A DNA stretch of 55,682 bases from Candidatus Bathyarchaeota archaeon (GCA_012515445.1 JAAYYI010000010.1:1-55682), one strand, 5' to 3'; positions 16,509 to 25,591 are shown, counted from the first letter of the stretch. Made by a program: numbers and translations. The notes: generated by a model not told the origin, from the sequence alone.

Positions 16509-17033
16509 TTAAAGACATAACAATTTCCTTGTCAACGAAACAACTCTTCTGTCCCCAACAGGCAACCCCATTTTAGCCGCGATTATCTCCATAGAATCCT
16601 CTACAATGGTTTGCGCTGCCCTCGTTATGTCTTCTGAAGCGTCCATTTTACCCCTGCAGAGGCCTTTGCAGTTTTTTACTGCAAGCGAATTTAAGGCCAA
16701 CAAAATCCTATTTCCTTTAAAGTCAATATCTTTGATCACAAACGGCTCCAGACGACAAATGGACGGTTTAACATCATGTATTTGGCAGGTGTTTTCTTCT
16801 GTGAAAAAGACGCAGCTTCCATCCCGTTTTCTACGAATCGCACGGTTACTGAAATCATTTGGGTCTTCCAAGAAACCCGCAAATCCCTTAGCCTCGATCT
16901 TTTCTTGTTCTCTAAAGCTGATGTCTGGTGGGCTACTTTTGCAGCAAACCCCACATTGTCGGCAGCGGAAACCCGAGTCAGGAAGTATTACATTTAGGCT
17001 AGTCAATGGAGGTTGCATGCGGAAAAGGGACAA
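16509..17033 (-). CDS. YkgJ-type (UPF0153) Cys-cluster metal-binding protein
   Basis: A 174-residue cytosolic protein of the zinc/iron-chelating YkgJ family. The family pattern is clear: FRCRQCGVCC (CxxCGxCC) near residues 23-31, CVFFTEENTCQIHDVKPSICRLEPF in the middle, and a C-terminal NCKGLC. Eight or more cysteines can bind a metal or Fe-S cluster. The molecular function of the family is not established. The gene lies 46 nt downstream of a SagB-like flavin protein gene on the same strand, so the two may be cotranscribed. A later start at the second Met (MQPPLTSLN) is possible. Confidence 0.8.
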   Translation of the reverse strand: MSLFRMQPPLTSLNVILPDSGFRCRQCGVCCKSSPPDISFREQEKIEAKGFAGFLEDPNDFSNRAIRRKRDGSCVFFTEENTCQIHDVKPSICRLEPFVIKDIDFKGNRILLALNSLAVKNCKGLCRGKMDASEDITRAAQTIVEDSMEIIAAKMGLPVGDRRVVSLTRKLLCL

Positions 17034-17079
17034 GAGCAGAGTTAAAAGAGTTCAGCTACGTCTTCAACTAAAACCCAAG

Positions 17080-18348
17080 TTAACTATGCCAGTTTTCCAT
17101 ATGCTTAGCGTGGGACTGAAGGTAGGCGCCTTTCTCATAGAATTTATCGTAGAAATCGAGATCGATATGCTGGGCTTGGAGGTAAGTTGCGGTAAAAACG
17201 CTTGGAACTGTAGCGGGGAATTTCCCAAAAGTGTCGTAAACGTACTGTGCCTGTAGGGCTACGCAGTCTATGAATTCTTCGCTGTGTTTCTGTGCGCTTG
17301 ATCTGACTTTAGCGGTTTCTTTGTAGTAGCCGGGTGTGTCTGGATTAAACGGGCCGCCTTCTCCGAACTTTCTCTTCACTATTTTTGCTACCGCTTCTCT
17401 CATATCCTTGACATGCGGCGGCGTATGAGCTTCAAATACACCCTGAAGCCCGGTTATATTGGGGGTTGCCCATCGATTGTCAGTGTCGTATCTGAAGCCT
17501 AAGCCCTTAACCTTGCCTGCACCAAGAACCGAGTACGGGTCAACGCCGTCAAACATCCATCCGCCCAGTCCCATCGCCTGCAGCATTAGCACACCGCAAA
17601 AGCAACTGATAGACAGCTCAGTAGACAACTCGGAGAGGCTTGATTGCTCCACAAACGTTAGCGGCCAAACGTTTTCAACGTCCACTATGTTTTTGAACCG
17701 CTCAATACCAGGTATAGGCCGCTTGTTTACGTCGTCAGTTAAGACGAGGCCGTTCTGCAGCATGTAACACAGCAATAACAGGACGTGTTGTGCTAAGTCG
17801 CCGACTGGAACACAAAACATTGTACTCGGGTGATTGACAACCCACGTATTATGATCTTCGACGTAAGGGACTTTAGGGGGAAGATCTAAGCGGCCATTCT
17901 GAATCTTTTTTAACCGCCCCTTATGGGCTTGCAGTTGTTCCTCTAAATCAAAAAGGCCCAATTCATTTCTATCAGCTAATGCTGGTGCATCATGCGACTT
18001 GAAAAAATACACCCCGTTATCGTCGGTGAAGAATAATTCGGATGTATGGAAACCAGCCGCTGAAGGAAAAACCCTGCCGCCAGCGGAGCCCGCATAATTC
18101 GAAAGATACGGCACATACCTGTTACCCCTCATGATCAGGTTATGCCAACCCGTGTTACCCGTCATTGCCAGTACAACAAGCATCTCTTCGGTTTCATCCA
18201 GCGGCAAAGGCTCATGCAGAGATTTGTATTTGAAGTAGCCATCGGGGATTTCTGCGCCTATGAAAAAACGTCTGGATCGTCTACCCATAAGAGCATCCAA
18301 CAAGTTGAAGTTCTCTACACTTTTGAGTTTGCTAGAAGTAGAAACCAT
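17080..18348 (-). CDS. Nitroreductase-fold flavoprotein, SagB/ThcOx-like
   Basis: A 422-residue protein. The N-terminus has LLDALMGRRSRRFFIGAEIP, the arginine-rich FMN-phosphate signature of nitroreductases. It is followed by PLPLDETEEMLVVLAMTGNTGWHNL and SNYAGSAGGRVFPSAAGFHTSELFF, typical of SagB-like oxidoreductases where N/P/S residues line the flavin pocket. LMLQAMGLGGWMFDGVDPY also fits a dimeric nitroreductase core. It is larger than plain nitroreductases (about 200 residues). No cyclodehydratase or peptide precursor is nearby, so a RiPP role is not supported. The start is backed by GAGGG 6 nt upstream. Partner: the YkgJ-type gene just downstream. Confidence 0.55.
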   Translation of the reverse strand: MVSTSSKLKSVENFNLLDALMGRRSRRFFIGAEIPDGYFKYKSLHEPLPLDETEEMLVVLAMTGNTGWHNLIMRGNRYVPYLSNYAGSAGGRVFPSAAGFHTSELFFTDDNGVYFFKSHDAPALADRNELGLFDLEEQLQAHKGRLKKIQNGRLDLPPKVPYVEDHNTWVVNHPSTMFCVPVGDLAQHVLLLLCYMLQNGLVLTDDVNKRPIPGIERFKNIVDVENVWPLTFVEQSSLSELSTELSISCFCGVLMLQAMGLGGWMFDGVDPYSVLGAGKVKGLGFRYDTDNRWATPNITGLQGVFEAHTPPHVKDMREAVAKIVKRKFGEGGPFNPDTPGYYKETAKVRSSAQKHSEEFIDCVALQAQYVYDTFGKFPATVPSVFTATYLQAQHIDLDFYDKFYEKGAYLQSHAKHMENWHS

Positions 18349-18459
18349 GAAAAACCCTCATAATAACAAGGTATGATGATGTTTTTTAACTATTGCAGGT
18401 TTAACGATACCACAAATCTTAAAACTGAAACAAGGCTACTTTCCTTTTGAAGGATTCTT

Positions 18460-18813
18460 ATGGTTTACTGTAGCAGATGTGGCACCCAAAACGCAGACAC
18501 CTACACTCACTGCACTAACTGCGGCGCTCCACTCTACACTGTAGGTCAACAGTACCCCGGAAGCGACCGGGAACACTACCGTAGAATGGAAAACGAATGC
18601 TTCGGTCTGCCAAACGGCGGCATGATAGCGGCAGTTGTCTTCGGCGTCATCATAGTCCTTGTCGGGTTAAGCTTCCTATTAGGTGCCTACGGAATAGACT
18701 TCGTTTTCTGGCCTTTTATAATAATCATCGTTGGCGTACTGATCATGGTTGGCGCTCTTTATGGACGACGACAGAGACGATACAGCGAGCCGCCGCCTCG
18801 CCCAATCTCTTAG
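18460..18813 (+). CDS. Zinc-ribbon membrane protein
   Basis: A 117-residue protein. Residues 4-24 are a compact zinc ribbon (CSRCGTQNADTYTHCTNCG). Two membrane helices follow (about 48-72 and 76-98) and a basic, Pro-rich tail. Such zinc-ribbon plus helix-pair proteins are common in archaea and lack an assigned function. The start ATG follows GAAGGA. The gene is convergent with, and overlaps by 4 nt, the DUF2085-like gene. Confidence 0.7.
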   Translation: MVYCSRCGTQNADTYTHCTNCGAPLYTVGQQYPGSDREHYRRMENECFGLPNGGMIAAVVFGVIIVLVGLSFLLGAYGIDFVFWPFIIIIVGVLIMVGALYGRRQRRYSEPPPRPIS

Positions 18814-19496
18814 AGACAACGACTGCACGCAAAGCAGGTTCTTTTATTGTGCCACTCGGAGAACAAAATTCTAATCCAAAGCAGATAAACGATTAACCCT
18901 ATAGTATAGAAATCGAGTAGCAAACTCTGCGCAACTAAATCCACCGCAACCAACAAAACATACGACCCTACCACAAAAAGGGCATTCAGGGCTGCTTTTG
19001 TGAAGCCGCCGAATTTTATTTGAGTTAAACCAAGAAGCATCAAAGCAGCCCCAACCGCAAAAGCCCATAAACTTCCAAATCCCGAATTAATAAAACCCAA
19101 TATAAACAGAAAGGTCAACGCCAAAGCCACTATTGCTCCGACTAACAGGCCGCTGCAGGCGGCGCAGAAGACTCTGCCAACGATTTTTATTCGGTTAGCT
19201 GAATAATTTTCGCAGTTAGGGTGGTGCCCGCTGATCTCGCCGCGGGAAATAGGCGCTTTGTCTGAGTTTAAAAAGCTTGGTTTCTGAAACATCAAGCGGC
19301 ATTTAACCGGATAGAACACCGCAACTATACCTAAAACGCAGATGACGCCGAAGAGGGTGCCTACGAGCGGGCGACGAAACAACAAATCGTCCCCTCGCAT
19401 GCTGGGTTGAACGATAAGCATAGGTATAAGCGCCAACCCAAAAACGGAGGCAGTCACCAGAAACAGTAGCAGAAAACTTGACGGAGGCGTGGACAA
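18810..19496 (-). CDS. DUF2085-like membrane protein
   Basis: A 228-residue protein with about six helices. A Cys/His-rich central part, GHHPNCENYSANRIKIVGRVFCAACSGLLVGA, matches the pattern of DUF2085-type predicted membrane proteins, where Cys residues flank a GR-x-F-x-C-x-x-C motif and may bind metal. A further Cys cluster ends the protein (CFACSRCL). TTG 19496 follows GGTGAG at about 4 nt. It starts 10 nt after the radical-SAM gene and is probably cotranscribed with it. Function unknown. Confidence 0.6.
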   Translation of the reverse strand: MSTPPSSFLLLFLVTASVFGLALIPMLIVQPSMRGDDLLFRRPLVGTLFGVICVLGIVAVFYPVKCRLMFQKPSFLNSDKAPISRGEISGHHPNCENYSANRIKIVGRVFCAACSGLLVGAIVALALTFLFILGFINSGFGSLWAFAVGAALMLLGLTQIKFGGFTKAALNALFVVGSYVLLVAVDLVAQSLLLDFYTIGLIVYLLWIRILFSEWHNKRTCFACSRCL

Positions 19497-19506
19497 GTAC
19501 TCACCC

Positions 19507-20946
19507 CTAGAAGAGCGACTTGATTTTACCCATTACGCCCCAAGTCGCCATATGAATGAACGTGCGCCGCTTCATTTCGTTGCTCGAGAAAACTCCGCCC
19601 AGCCTCCTGCTCCATGACCCGTAGAAGCTGCGGTAGCAGCCATAGAGCTCCTCCTGCACTTCATGGGTGGTTAACGTCTCGGTCGGCATAATCGCGTGGA
19701 TCATGTCGTAGTGGCTCCAGTTGCGGTCCTCTATCCAGCCGTTACGTTCAGCTTCGGCGTGAACGTCTGTACCAGGAAAAGGCGTTAGGACGCCGAACAT
19801 GACAAAGTCAGGGTCTAAATCATCGGCGAATTCGCGAAGCCGGCGGATGGATTGACGGGTTTCTTTGCGGTTACCGATGATGAGCATGGCGTGGGCAAAG
19901 ATGCCGTTATCCTTTAGCAGCTTAACAGCGGTTTTAGCGTCGTTTGGTGTTATACCCTTCTTGAAGTAATCTAGCGTGGAGGGTTCAGAATTCTCTATCC
20001 CAAGCAGAACCCAGTTTAATCCAGACTTCGCCAGCCGCGGCAGAATATCCTTGTTGCGTATTATGTCGTCGCATCGGGCCTGAACAAACCACCAAGCATC
20101 CTTAGGTAACTGTTTAGCGATAATTTCCTCCGCAATCTCCCTAGGCCTCTGCCCAGCCCCAAAGTTATCGTCGGTTAACCAAATCATTTCGCTGCCGAAC
20201 TCTTGACTGCAATACGCCATTTCGGCTGCAACCCGCTTAGCCGACTTAAGCCGCCAGCAGCCCTGCCAATGCCGCCACTGAGTACAGAAAGTACACTGGT
20301 GATTGCATCCCCTTGACCCCTCGATAAGAGCGTACGGTGCATCTTTACCGGCCATTATGGAGAAGTGATATTTTGGCATAAGATCCTTTACTAGGTGGTA
20401 GCCGGGAAAGGGCAGATCCGCGATGTTCTCGAGTAGGGGCCTTGGAGGGTTATGGGTGATTACGCCGGCGTTTCTAAACGAGATGCCTAAAATGTTCCCT
20501 AACCCTGTGCCCTGCTGTCGTGCACTTACCAGTTCAGTTAAAGTCTGCTCGCCCTCATTACGGACGATGACGTCGATCACCGGGTAGAGTTTCATGCTGT
20601 CTTGGGCTACCGAGGTGAAATGCTGCCCGCCCGTCACAGTAAGAGCATCTGGTGCAACGCGTTTGGCGATTTCAAGAGTCTTTACCACAGGGTAAGTGTT
20701 GCAAGTCGCTAAAGAAGCGCAGGCCACCACATCGGGATTCGAGGCAGCGATCCGTGTCTCCATCATTTTCCAATCCACCTTTTCTGCGTTGCAATCAAGT
20801 ATCTCGATCTGCACCGTTGGATTAGCTTTCTGCAGGTAGGCGGCTAGCTGGATGATGCCGTAGGGCGGCGGAAGGTACTCGCCCATCACAAACCAAATGT
20901 CTTTAGGCGGCTCGACAAAGAGGACCTTCAATATAGTTTTCTCCAC
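19507..20946 (-). CDS. B12-binding radical SAM protein (BchE/P-methylase-like)
   Basis: A 479-residue Fe-S enzyme. Residues 1-135 form a cobalamin-binding Rossmann domain (VLFVEPPK start, PPYGIIQLAAYL, TVTGGQHFTSV), although the classical DxHxxG is not obvious. The radical SAM core has the CxxxCxxC cluster in SRGCNHQCTFCTQW, followed by MIWLTDDNFGAG, LLGIENSEPSTLDYFKKG and FGVLTPFPGTD. This class performs C-methylations or ring formation, as in BchE; the exact reaction cannot be told. The GTG start (20946) has a weak ribosome site. The downstream partner is the DUF2085-like membrane protein. Confidence 0.85.
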   Translation of the reverse strand: MEKTILKVLFVEPPKDIWFVMGEYLPPPYGIIQLAAYLQKANPTVQIEILDCNAEKVDWKMMETRIAASNPDVVACASLATCNTYPVVKTLEIAKRVAPDALTVTGGQHFTSVAQDSMKLYPVIDVIVRNEGEQTLTELVSARQQGTGLGNILGISFRNAGVITHNPPRPLLENIADLPFPGYHLVKDLMPKYHFSIMAGKDAPYALIEGSRGCNHQCTFCTQWRHWQGCWRLKSAKRVAAEMAYCSQEFGSEMIWLTDDNFGAGQRPREIAEEIIAKQLPKDAWWFVQARCDDIIRNKDILPRLAKSGLNWVLLGIENSEPSTLDYFKKGITPNDAKTAVKLLKDNGIFAHAMLIIGNRKETRQSIRRLREFADDLDPDFVMFGVLTPFPGTDVHAEAERNGWIEDRNWSHYDMIHAIMPTETLTTHEVQEELYGCYRSFYGSWSRRLGGVFSSNEMKRRTFIHMATWGVMGKIKSLF

Positions 20947-21135
20947 TACTCTGTGATTGGCAAGTTCTGCTTATTAGATTGCTGATAATTTCAAACATAT
21001 GTTGATTTAACAAAGGCGCTATTAAAGAAAGGTGCACCTTCTACAAGCCAAAAACATTTTTCTATTCTATACATCGCTGAAAATGTTGGAGTTAATGTTT
21101 TTGTCTCAGCCTTTCCGGCGAACAAGCCGAACTAA

Positions 21136-21261
21136 CTAAGCCCAAAACGGACCGCGGACGGCAAGTACCTCGACTTAGCCGACAACAAAACCTTTGACTC
21201 CATAGCGGAGTGGGATCGCCACTACTCAACCGCGCACCTGCAGGAGAAAATCTCAAGGTGA
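21136..21261 (+). pseudogene. Relic coding fragment (about 41 codons, no start)
   Basis: In the 340-nt gap a plus frame runs from just after a TAA to TGA 21261 and reads like protein: TADGKYLDLADNKTF then SIAEWDRHYSTAHLQEKI. The WDRHYSTAH pattern resembles the second half of a C2H2-type finger (HxxxH), but the Cys pair is absent. No start codon or ribosome site. It is best seen as the 3' end of a decayed gene. Confidence 0.3.
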
Positions 21262-21287
21262 GCAGGCCAACGGGTTTATGCAGCGGC

Positions 21288-21905
21288 CTAATTGAGGAAT
21301 TGATTTGGCGCTTCTTTTGGGCTGCATTCTCTTGTTAGTACCGCTGATTCTGCGAGGATAAGCTGCTGCTTTCCTGCAATAACTGCGACTGCCTTCTGAT
21401 GGGGCGTATAGACGAATGCGTAGTGCGTTGCCGCTAAACCGAAAAAGAGACCTCCCGCCCAGAGCGGGATAATGAACAGGAAGAAGTAGAAGTTCCACAC
21501 GTCTACGCTGCCCAGAATCGGCACAGCCACCGGCGGGGGATACTGCATGTTAGTCCAGTAGAAGCTGCCCAACATGAAATTCAGCGTGTTAAACCCTAAA
21601 CCGGACATTACTATTGCGGCGAAGAAGGAGCCAACTTGGAGAAGCGCGCACTTTACCGTTTTCTTATGCGCCAAAAACGTGGAAACAGCTAGTCCGGTGC
21701 ATAATCCTCCGACTGCAAGTGTGGCGAGCCCAAAGATGCAGTAAGCGTATTTTGCGTCTATGACAAAGTAGTTGTTCATGTGCCATTGATCAGTTGATTT
21801 CTCTGCGAACCACTCGTGGCCCATTTCTACTCCGAGAGCTACGCCATACAGAAGTAACCCTATACTCAATAGTAGACAGATCGCAAGAACTATTCGTCCC
21901 CTCAT
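21288..21905 (-). CDS. Polytopic membrane protein of unknown function
   Basis: Four membrane helices are predicted from residue 5 onward (ILAICLLLSIGLLLYGVALG; AYCIFGLATLAVGGLCTGLAV; ALLQVGSFFAAIVMSGLGF; FYFFLFIIPLWAGGLFFGLAA). A loop with MQYPPPVAVP lies between helices 3 and 4. I place the start at ATG 21905 (MRGRIVLA), because GGGAG lies just upstream. The longer frame to 21941 lacks such a site and adds a hydrophilic stretch before the helix. No family recognised. A TATA-like AAATATTTAA lies at about 21945-21955. Confidence 0.6.
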   Translation of the reverse strand: MRGRIVLAICLLLSIGLLLYGVALGVEMGHEWFAEKSTDQWHMNNYFVIDAKYAYCIFGLATLAVGGLCTGLAVSTFLAHKKTVKCALLQVGSFFAAIVMSGLGFNTLNFMLGSFYWTNMQYPPPVAVPILGSVDVWNFYFFLFIIPLWAGGLFFGLAATHYAFVYTPHQKAVAVIAGKQQLILAESAVLTRECSPKEAPNQFLN

Positions 21906-22034
21906 TTCTCTCCCTTCCCAGACAAAAACTGGGGCCTTCACAATTAAATATTTTTACAGGACACCGATTGTCACTAGTGGGCTATCGAATAAGAGTTAGG
22001 AAAACAAAATATTAGAAAATAATTAAACAAAGAC

Positions 22035-22799
22035 CTATTTGGCCATCTTGTTAAGCTGATACAGCGTCCAGTAGAAGACAGCAACAGCCATCACCCCAAG
22101 AACCACAAAACCCACCAAGATATTGACGTTAAGGAAGTTCCCCATGAACAGTTCACGAGTGGCGTCAACTCCATATGAGAAGGGGTTAATTTTTCCTAGG
22201 TACTGAAGCCAGAGTGGTGCGAGTGCAAGTGGCAGGAAGATGCCGGCCAGCAGCGAAATCGGCAACGTCAGGGTGTTCATCGTTGGAGCCAGCGAGTCGT
22301 CAGACTTGTAGATTAACGCGAACCCGTAGGAAATGGAAGACATTATTATACCCATTAAAGCGTAGAGTACAAGTGATAGCAGGAAGCCAACGGGGTTTAG
22401 GCTCAACCCGAACGGTAGAGCGACTAAAGTGATTAGCACGCACTGCATTAGGACAACGGTTGTGTCACGTAGGATTTTACCAAGCAGTATGGCTGATCGG
22501 CTTACGGGAGTAACCAAGAGGCGGTTAATTAAGCCGCTTCTGATGTCGTCGATTAGTGAGAATCCTACGAAGCCGCCCTCGAAAATCGCCTGCATGACCA
22601 GCAACCCAGGGATGAAGAGGTTTAATGTTCCTCCGCCTGTTATGCCTGGAACGGCGCCTAAACCGCCTAGAAGAGGCATGTAGAGAAGCATGAACATGAG
22701 AGGTTGGAATAGGCTGAGGAAGATCAGCATGGGATTTTTGAATGAGTGCCTCATGCTATCCATATATAGTAATCGAATGTCGCGCAGTAACTTCATCAC
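22035..22799 (-). CDS. ABC-2 type exporter, permease (DrrB-like)
   Basis: A 254-residue membrane subunit with six helices. It carries the family features: an N-terminal cytoplasmic segment (DIRLLYMDSMRHSFKNPM), the conserved region SLIDDIRSGLINRLLVTPVSRSAILLGK between helices 2 and 3, and a late loop FLPLALAPLWLQYLGKINPFSYGVDATRELF typical of DrrB/NodJ permeases. It pairs with the ATPase encoded just upstream (4-nt overlap). Substrate unknown; drugs, lipids or polysaccharides are typical. Confidence 0.85.
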   Translation of the reverse strand: MMKLLRDIRLLYMDSMRHSFKNPMLIFLSLFQPLMFMLLYMPLLGGLGAVPGITGGGTLNLFIPGLLVMQAIFEGGFVGFSLIDDIRSGLINRLLVTPVSRSAILLGKILRDTTVVLMQCVLITLVALPFGLSLNPVGFLLSLVLYALMGIIMSSISYGFALIYKSDDSLAPTMNTLTLPISLLAGIFLPLALAPLWLQYLGKINPFSYGVDATRELFMGNFLNVNILVGFVVLGVMAVAVFYWTLYQLNKMAK

Positions 22800-23779
22800 T
22801 GCTTTGCCTCCTCACGTAGTGAACGGCCAGTGTACTTTAGGAATACATCGTCCAAGCTTGGCCTTGAGAGCATGGCACCTTGCACCTGGAAATTACAGCC
22901 ATCCATCAATCGAAGCAGATCAGGCATGGTGCGTTCCCCATTCTTAATCGTTAAGTGTACTGAGGCGTCGGTTGTTTGGATCCGTTCAAAAATTACTTGC
23001 TCAGTAAGCAGCGCCTCAGCTTTTTTCGCTATCTCTTCTGAAGAGAAGGTGAGGATTATGGTGTCTCCGCCGACGGAGTCTTTGAGCTGCTCGGGGGTGC
23101 CTGTTATGATGATTTGGCCGTGATCCATAATGGCGATTGTATCGCAGAGTTTGTCTGCTTCATCCATGTACTGGGTGGTTAAGAAGATGGTTATGCCGTC
23201 GGATTTGAGTTTCTTGATTTCCTCCCAAAGATACGCCCTGCTTTGAGGGTCAAGACCGGTTGTGGGTTCGTCAAGAAGCAGCAACTGCGGATTATGAATC
23301 ATCCCCAAAGCGATGTCTAAGCGGCGTTTCTGTCCGCCTGAATAAGTATTAACCACTCGATCAATGAAAGAGGTCATCTGGAACCTTGATGCAAATTCTT
23401 CGGCTGATTTCTTTGCTGATACGGCGTCTATGCCGAAGAGCTGCGCCTGAAGCACCAAGTTCTCGGCGCCGCTGGCAGCTAAATCTGCGCCTCCAGATTG
23501 ACTTACGAAGCCAACGTGCTTTCTGATCTCCGCCTGCTCCTTTACTAAATCAAAACCTAAGACTTTAGCTGCTCCGCCAGTGGGCAGCATGAGCGTTGAG
23601 AGCATCTTCTGTGTGGTTGATTTGCCAGCGCCGTTTGGACCCAAGAAACCAAAGATTTCACCCTTTCTAACGGCTAAGTCTATGCCTTTTACTGCTTCAA
23701 CTATTCTTTTATTGCCGCGTTCCTTCGAGGTAAAGGTTTTTTTGAGCTCCTTGGTTTCGATAACGTTTCCGCTGGACAT
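22796..23779 (-). CDS. ABC-2 type exporter, ATP-binding protein (DrrA-like)
   Basis: A 327-residue ATPase. Walker A GPNGAGKST, Q-loop GFVSQSGGAD, signature YSGGQKRRLDIALG, Walker B LLLLDEPTTGLD and the switch (LTTQYMDEADKL, with Gln in place of the usual His) are present. The Gln-for-His change is common in DrrA-like ATPases. A C-terminal domain (about 225-320) follows the DrrA pattern, ending in LDDVFLKYTGRSLREEAKQ. It overlaps the permease gene by 4 nt, so the pair is an operon. It is only distantly similar to the tRNA-flanked ATPase at 14689. Confidence 0.9.
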   Translation of the reverse strand: MSSGNVIETKELKKTFTSKERGNKRIVEAVKGIDLAVRKGEIFGFLGPNGAGKSTTQKMLSTLMLPTGGAAKVLGFDLVKEQAEIRKHVGFVSQSGGADLAASGAENLVLQAQLFGIDAVSAKKSAEEFASRFQMTSFIDRVVNTYSGGQKRRLDIALGMIHNPQLLLLDEPTTGLDPQSRAYLWEEIKKLKSDGITIFLTTQYMDEADKLCDTIAIMDHGQIIITGTPEQLKDSVGGDTIILTFSSEEIAKKAEALLTEQVIFERIQTTDASVHLTIKNGERTMPDLLRLMDGCNFQVQGAMLSRPSLDDVFLKYTGRSLREEAKQ

Positions 23780-23852
23780 AGCGGGTTAGATAATCCTAAG
23801 AAGTATATAGGCTTCGTGTGTTTCAAGGCGCTAGCCGCACCTAAAAAAAGCG

Positions 23853-24821
23853 TTAGGACAATTTCCTCAGTACATGTAGAGTATGATATTCAGGCACTGT
23901 CGGCTGATCCAACCCGAGATGCACGATCGCTTCCTGTACGAGGCCGTTTTGTGCGAAGACCTGCCGCCAGCCATCTGGAGTGTTAAAGTTGAATGGCACA
24001 TTAACCTTTGTCGCGGCACCCGCGCTGTAGTGTAGGATGCGGTTGTAGAAGTGATCGAAAAAGACATTAACTTTGCGCTGCTGCTCACCCGAAAGCGCGA
24101 GGTAGCCCCCGGCCTTTTTGCGGATCTCATGAGGGAGCTGTTTGCCGTCTACGCCGAAGACTGATTCGATAACTATTACTCGGCCACCCGGCTTGGTGAC
24201 TCTGGCGACGTCCCTTATGGATTCGACGGGGTTGCTGCTATGGTGGAAAACAGTGATTGCTAAAACGTTGCTGAATTCAGCGTCGTCGAAGGGCGCTTTT
24301 TGGCCCTGCCCAAAGAGCCTAAAGGGCAACCCTGACTCGTCCATATGCCTGTGCCTGTAAACATCGGTTAGCGACACGGGGTTGCCGAGTTTTTCGGCTA
24401 CGAGTTGCGAGACCTGGCCGTCGCCGCATCCGTAATCCAGCACATTACCCGGCGATAGATAGGGTGCGATTTCTGTGTAGACGAGGCTGGCTCTTGCGGT
24501 GAGCTTTTCAGGTATCCGAGATGCAACTTTTTCGGTTTCGAGAATGTGGTGGGCCTGCTCCTCGTAGGCTTCAAGCTGCTGGTAGGAGGCGGCGGCGTTT
24601 AGGCATCCGCTGATGAGTTGCTGCGCTTTTGTGTGGGAAAGGCCGAGGTAGGTTAAGACGTCGGCGAGCATGCCGGCGACTGTTTCTTTTACGTTTGCAT
24701 CAGTTACGATCTCTCTTATCTGCAGTACTTCGTGGCCAAACGCGTTTTTCATGTCAGGCAATGGCAGGCTAATGTTATTTGAAGATTTCCATCTATTGGG
24801 GCCTTTGGAGTTAGGACCCAT
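23853..24821 (-). CDS. SAM-dependent class I methyltransferase
   Basis: A Rossmann methyltransferase. Motif I VLDYGCGDGQVSQLVA, post-I SLTDVYRHRH, motif II region FSNVLAITVFHHSSNPV and motif III VTKPGGRVIVIES are visible. An N-terminal helical part of about 115 residues precedes the core. I start at ATG 24821 (MGPNSKGPN), which follows GGAG by 4 nt and overlaps the upstream gene by 11 nt; the frame itself is open to 24902. Substrate unknown; the FHHS motif and long C-terminal part resemble small-molecule or lipid methyltransferases. Coupling to the secreted-protein gene upstream is apparent from the overlap. Confidence 0.8.
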   Translation of the reverse strand: MGPNSKGPNRWKSSNNISLPLPDMKNAFGHEVLQIREIVTDANVKETVAGMLADVLTYLGLSHTKAQQLISGCLNAAASYQQLEAYEEQAHHILETEKVASRIPEKLTARASLVYTEIAPYLSPGNVLDYGCGDGQVSQLVAEKLGNPVSLTDVYRHRHMDESGLPFRLFGQGQKAPFDDAEFSNVLAITVFHHSSNPVESIRDVARVTKPGGRVIVIESVFGVDGKQLPHEIRKKAGGYLALSGEQQRKVNVFFDHFYNRILHYSAGAATKVNVPFNFNTPDGWRQVFAQNGLVQEAIVHLGLDQPTVPEYHTLHVLRKLS

Positions 24822-25500
24822 AGGACTCCAGTGTGTAGGTACAGATGATTTGGCCGTCACGGGTGTAGTTACTTTTGACTTCGCCCCAAACTGGCACAGC
24901 ATTATTCATCCAGATGGTCAAAGTAACGTCTGCTTCCACTTTTCCTTCCCGCTCTGTGGTGCTGAAGGTGCCTGCTGGAACGGACACAGATTGGTCGGTT
25001 GCGATTACGGTCATGTTACTGAACAGCGATAAGTCGTCAAAGGAGTCTGCAGCGTCAGGACCCCACGTTTCGTTGTAAACTAATTCGCCGTTAACGTAGC
25101 GCTGTTGGGATGTTTGCACGTTACTGTAAGTTGACTTATCTAAGTAGCATGTTACTAAGTCGTTGACGACAGTGCCGTTGATGTATGCGAAGGTATAGTT
25201 CTCTATCGAGACCCAGCAGGCTTTCCCGTCGTAGGTTCCGTCTGTTATAGTGTTGTTCAGGATGCCACGGCCCTTTACGGCGCCCGCGTCGTCATAGCTC
25301 ACGATTACATAGTTTGCGTATGCGCCGTCGCTGAAGTTGGTGACGACACTAATGTCTTGTGGGTGTTCACTGTTCGGCGGCACCAAGTAGTAGATGCCTA
25401 CAAAAGCGGCGACAAGAACTACCGCGACACAAACCGCTACTATAACAATTTTTTTGGGATTCGACTTTTTAATTAATACTTCGCCATGATTTTCTGCCAT
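24811..25500 (-). CDS. Membrane-anchored secreted protein, paralogue A (ends LESYGS)
   Basis: About 229 residues: a basic cytosolic start (LIKKSNPKK), one membrane helix (IVIVAVCVAVVLVAAFVGIYY) and an extracytoplasmic beta-rich domain. It ends VPAGTFSTTEREG ... CTYTLESYGS. It is clearly homologous to the next gene upstream on the chromosome (25878-26558): shared DLVTCYLDKSTYS / DVVTDYLDKSSYS, TATDQSVSVPAGTFSTTER and identical ends. No family recognised; the VPAGTFSTTE segment resembles archaeal surface proteins with DUF3108-like lipocalin/barrel folds. ATG 25500 is chosen over GTG 25512 on position; neither has a strong ribosome site. Confidence 0.65.
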   Translation of the reverse strand: MAENHGEVLIKKSNPKKIVIVAVCVAVVLVAAFVGIYYLVPPNSEHPQDISVVTNFSDGAYANYVIVSYDDAGAVKGRGILNNTITDGTYDGKACWVSIENYTFAYINGTVVNDLVTCYLDKSTYSNVQTSQQRYVNGELVYNETWGPDAADSFDDLSLFSNMTVIATDQSVSVPAGTFSTTEREGKVEADVTLTIWMNNAVPVWGEVKSNYTRDGQIICTYTLESYGS

Positions 25501-25591
25501 GTTTACAGCCACTTAGTTAATTATCGATTACTTGCTAAAGCCTGTCCAGTCTATTAAAACCTGCAGGCAATCAGGATTGAGTGTGAGGAGT

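Noticed and set aside
17080-20946. RiPP biosynthesis cluster (SagB-like plus B12-radical SAM)
   Set aside because: No precursor peptide, cyclodehydratase or peptidase; the two genes belong to different transcription units.
14689-23779. Recent duplication of the two ABC-2 exporters
   Set aside because: ATPase and permease pairs differ strongly (244 versus 327 residues, different signature and switch residues), so they are not recent copies.
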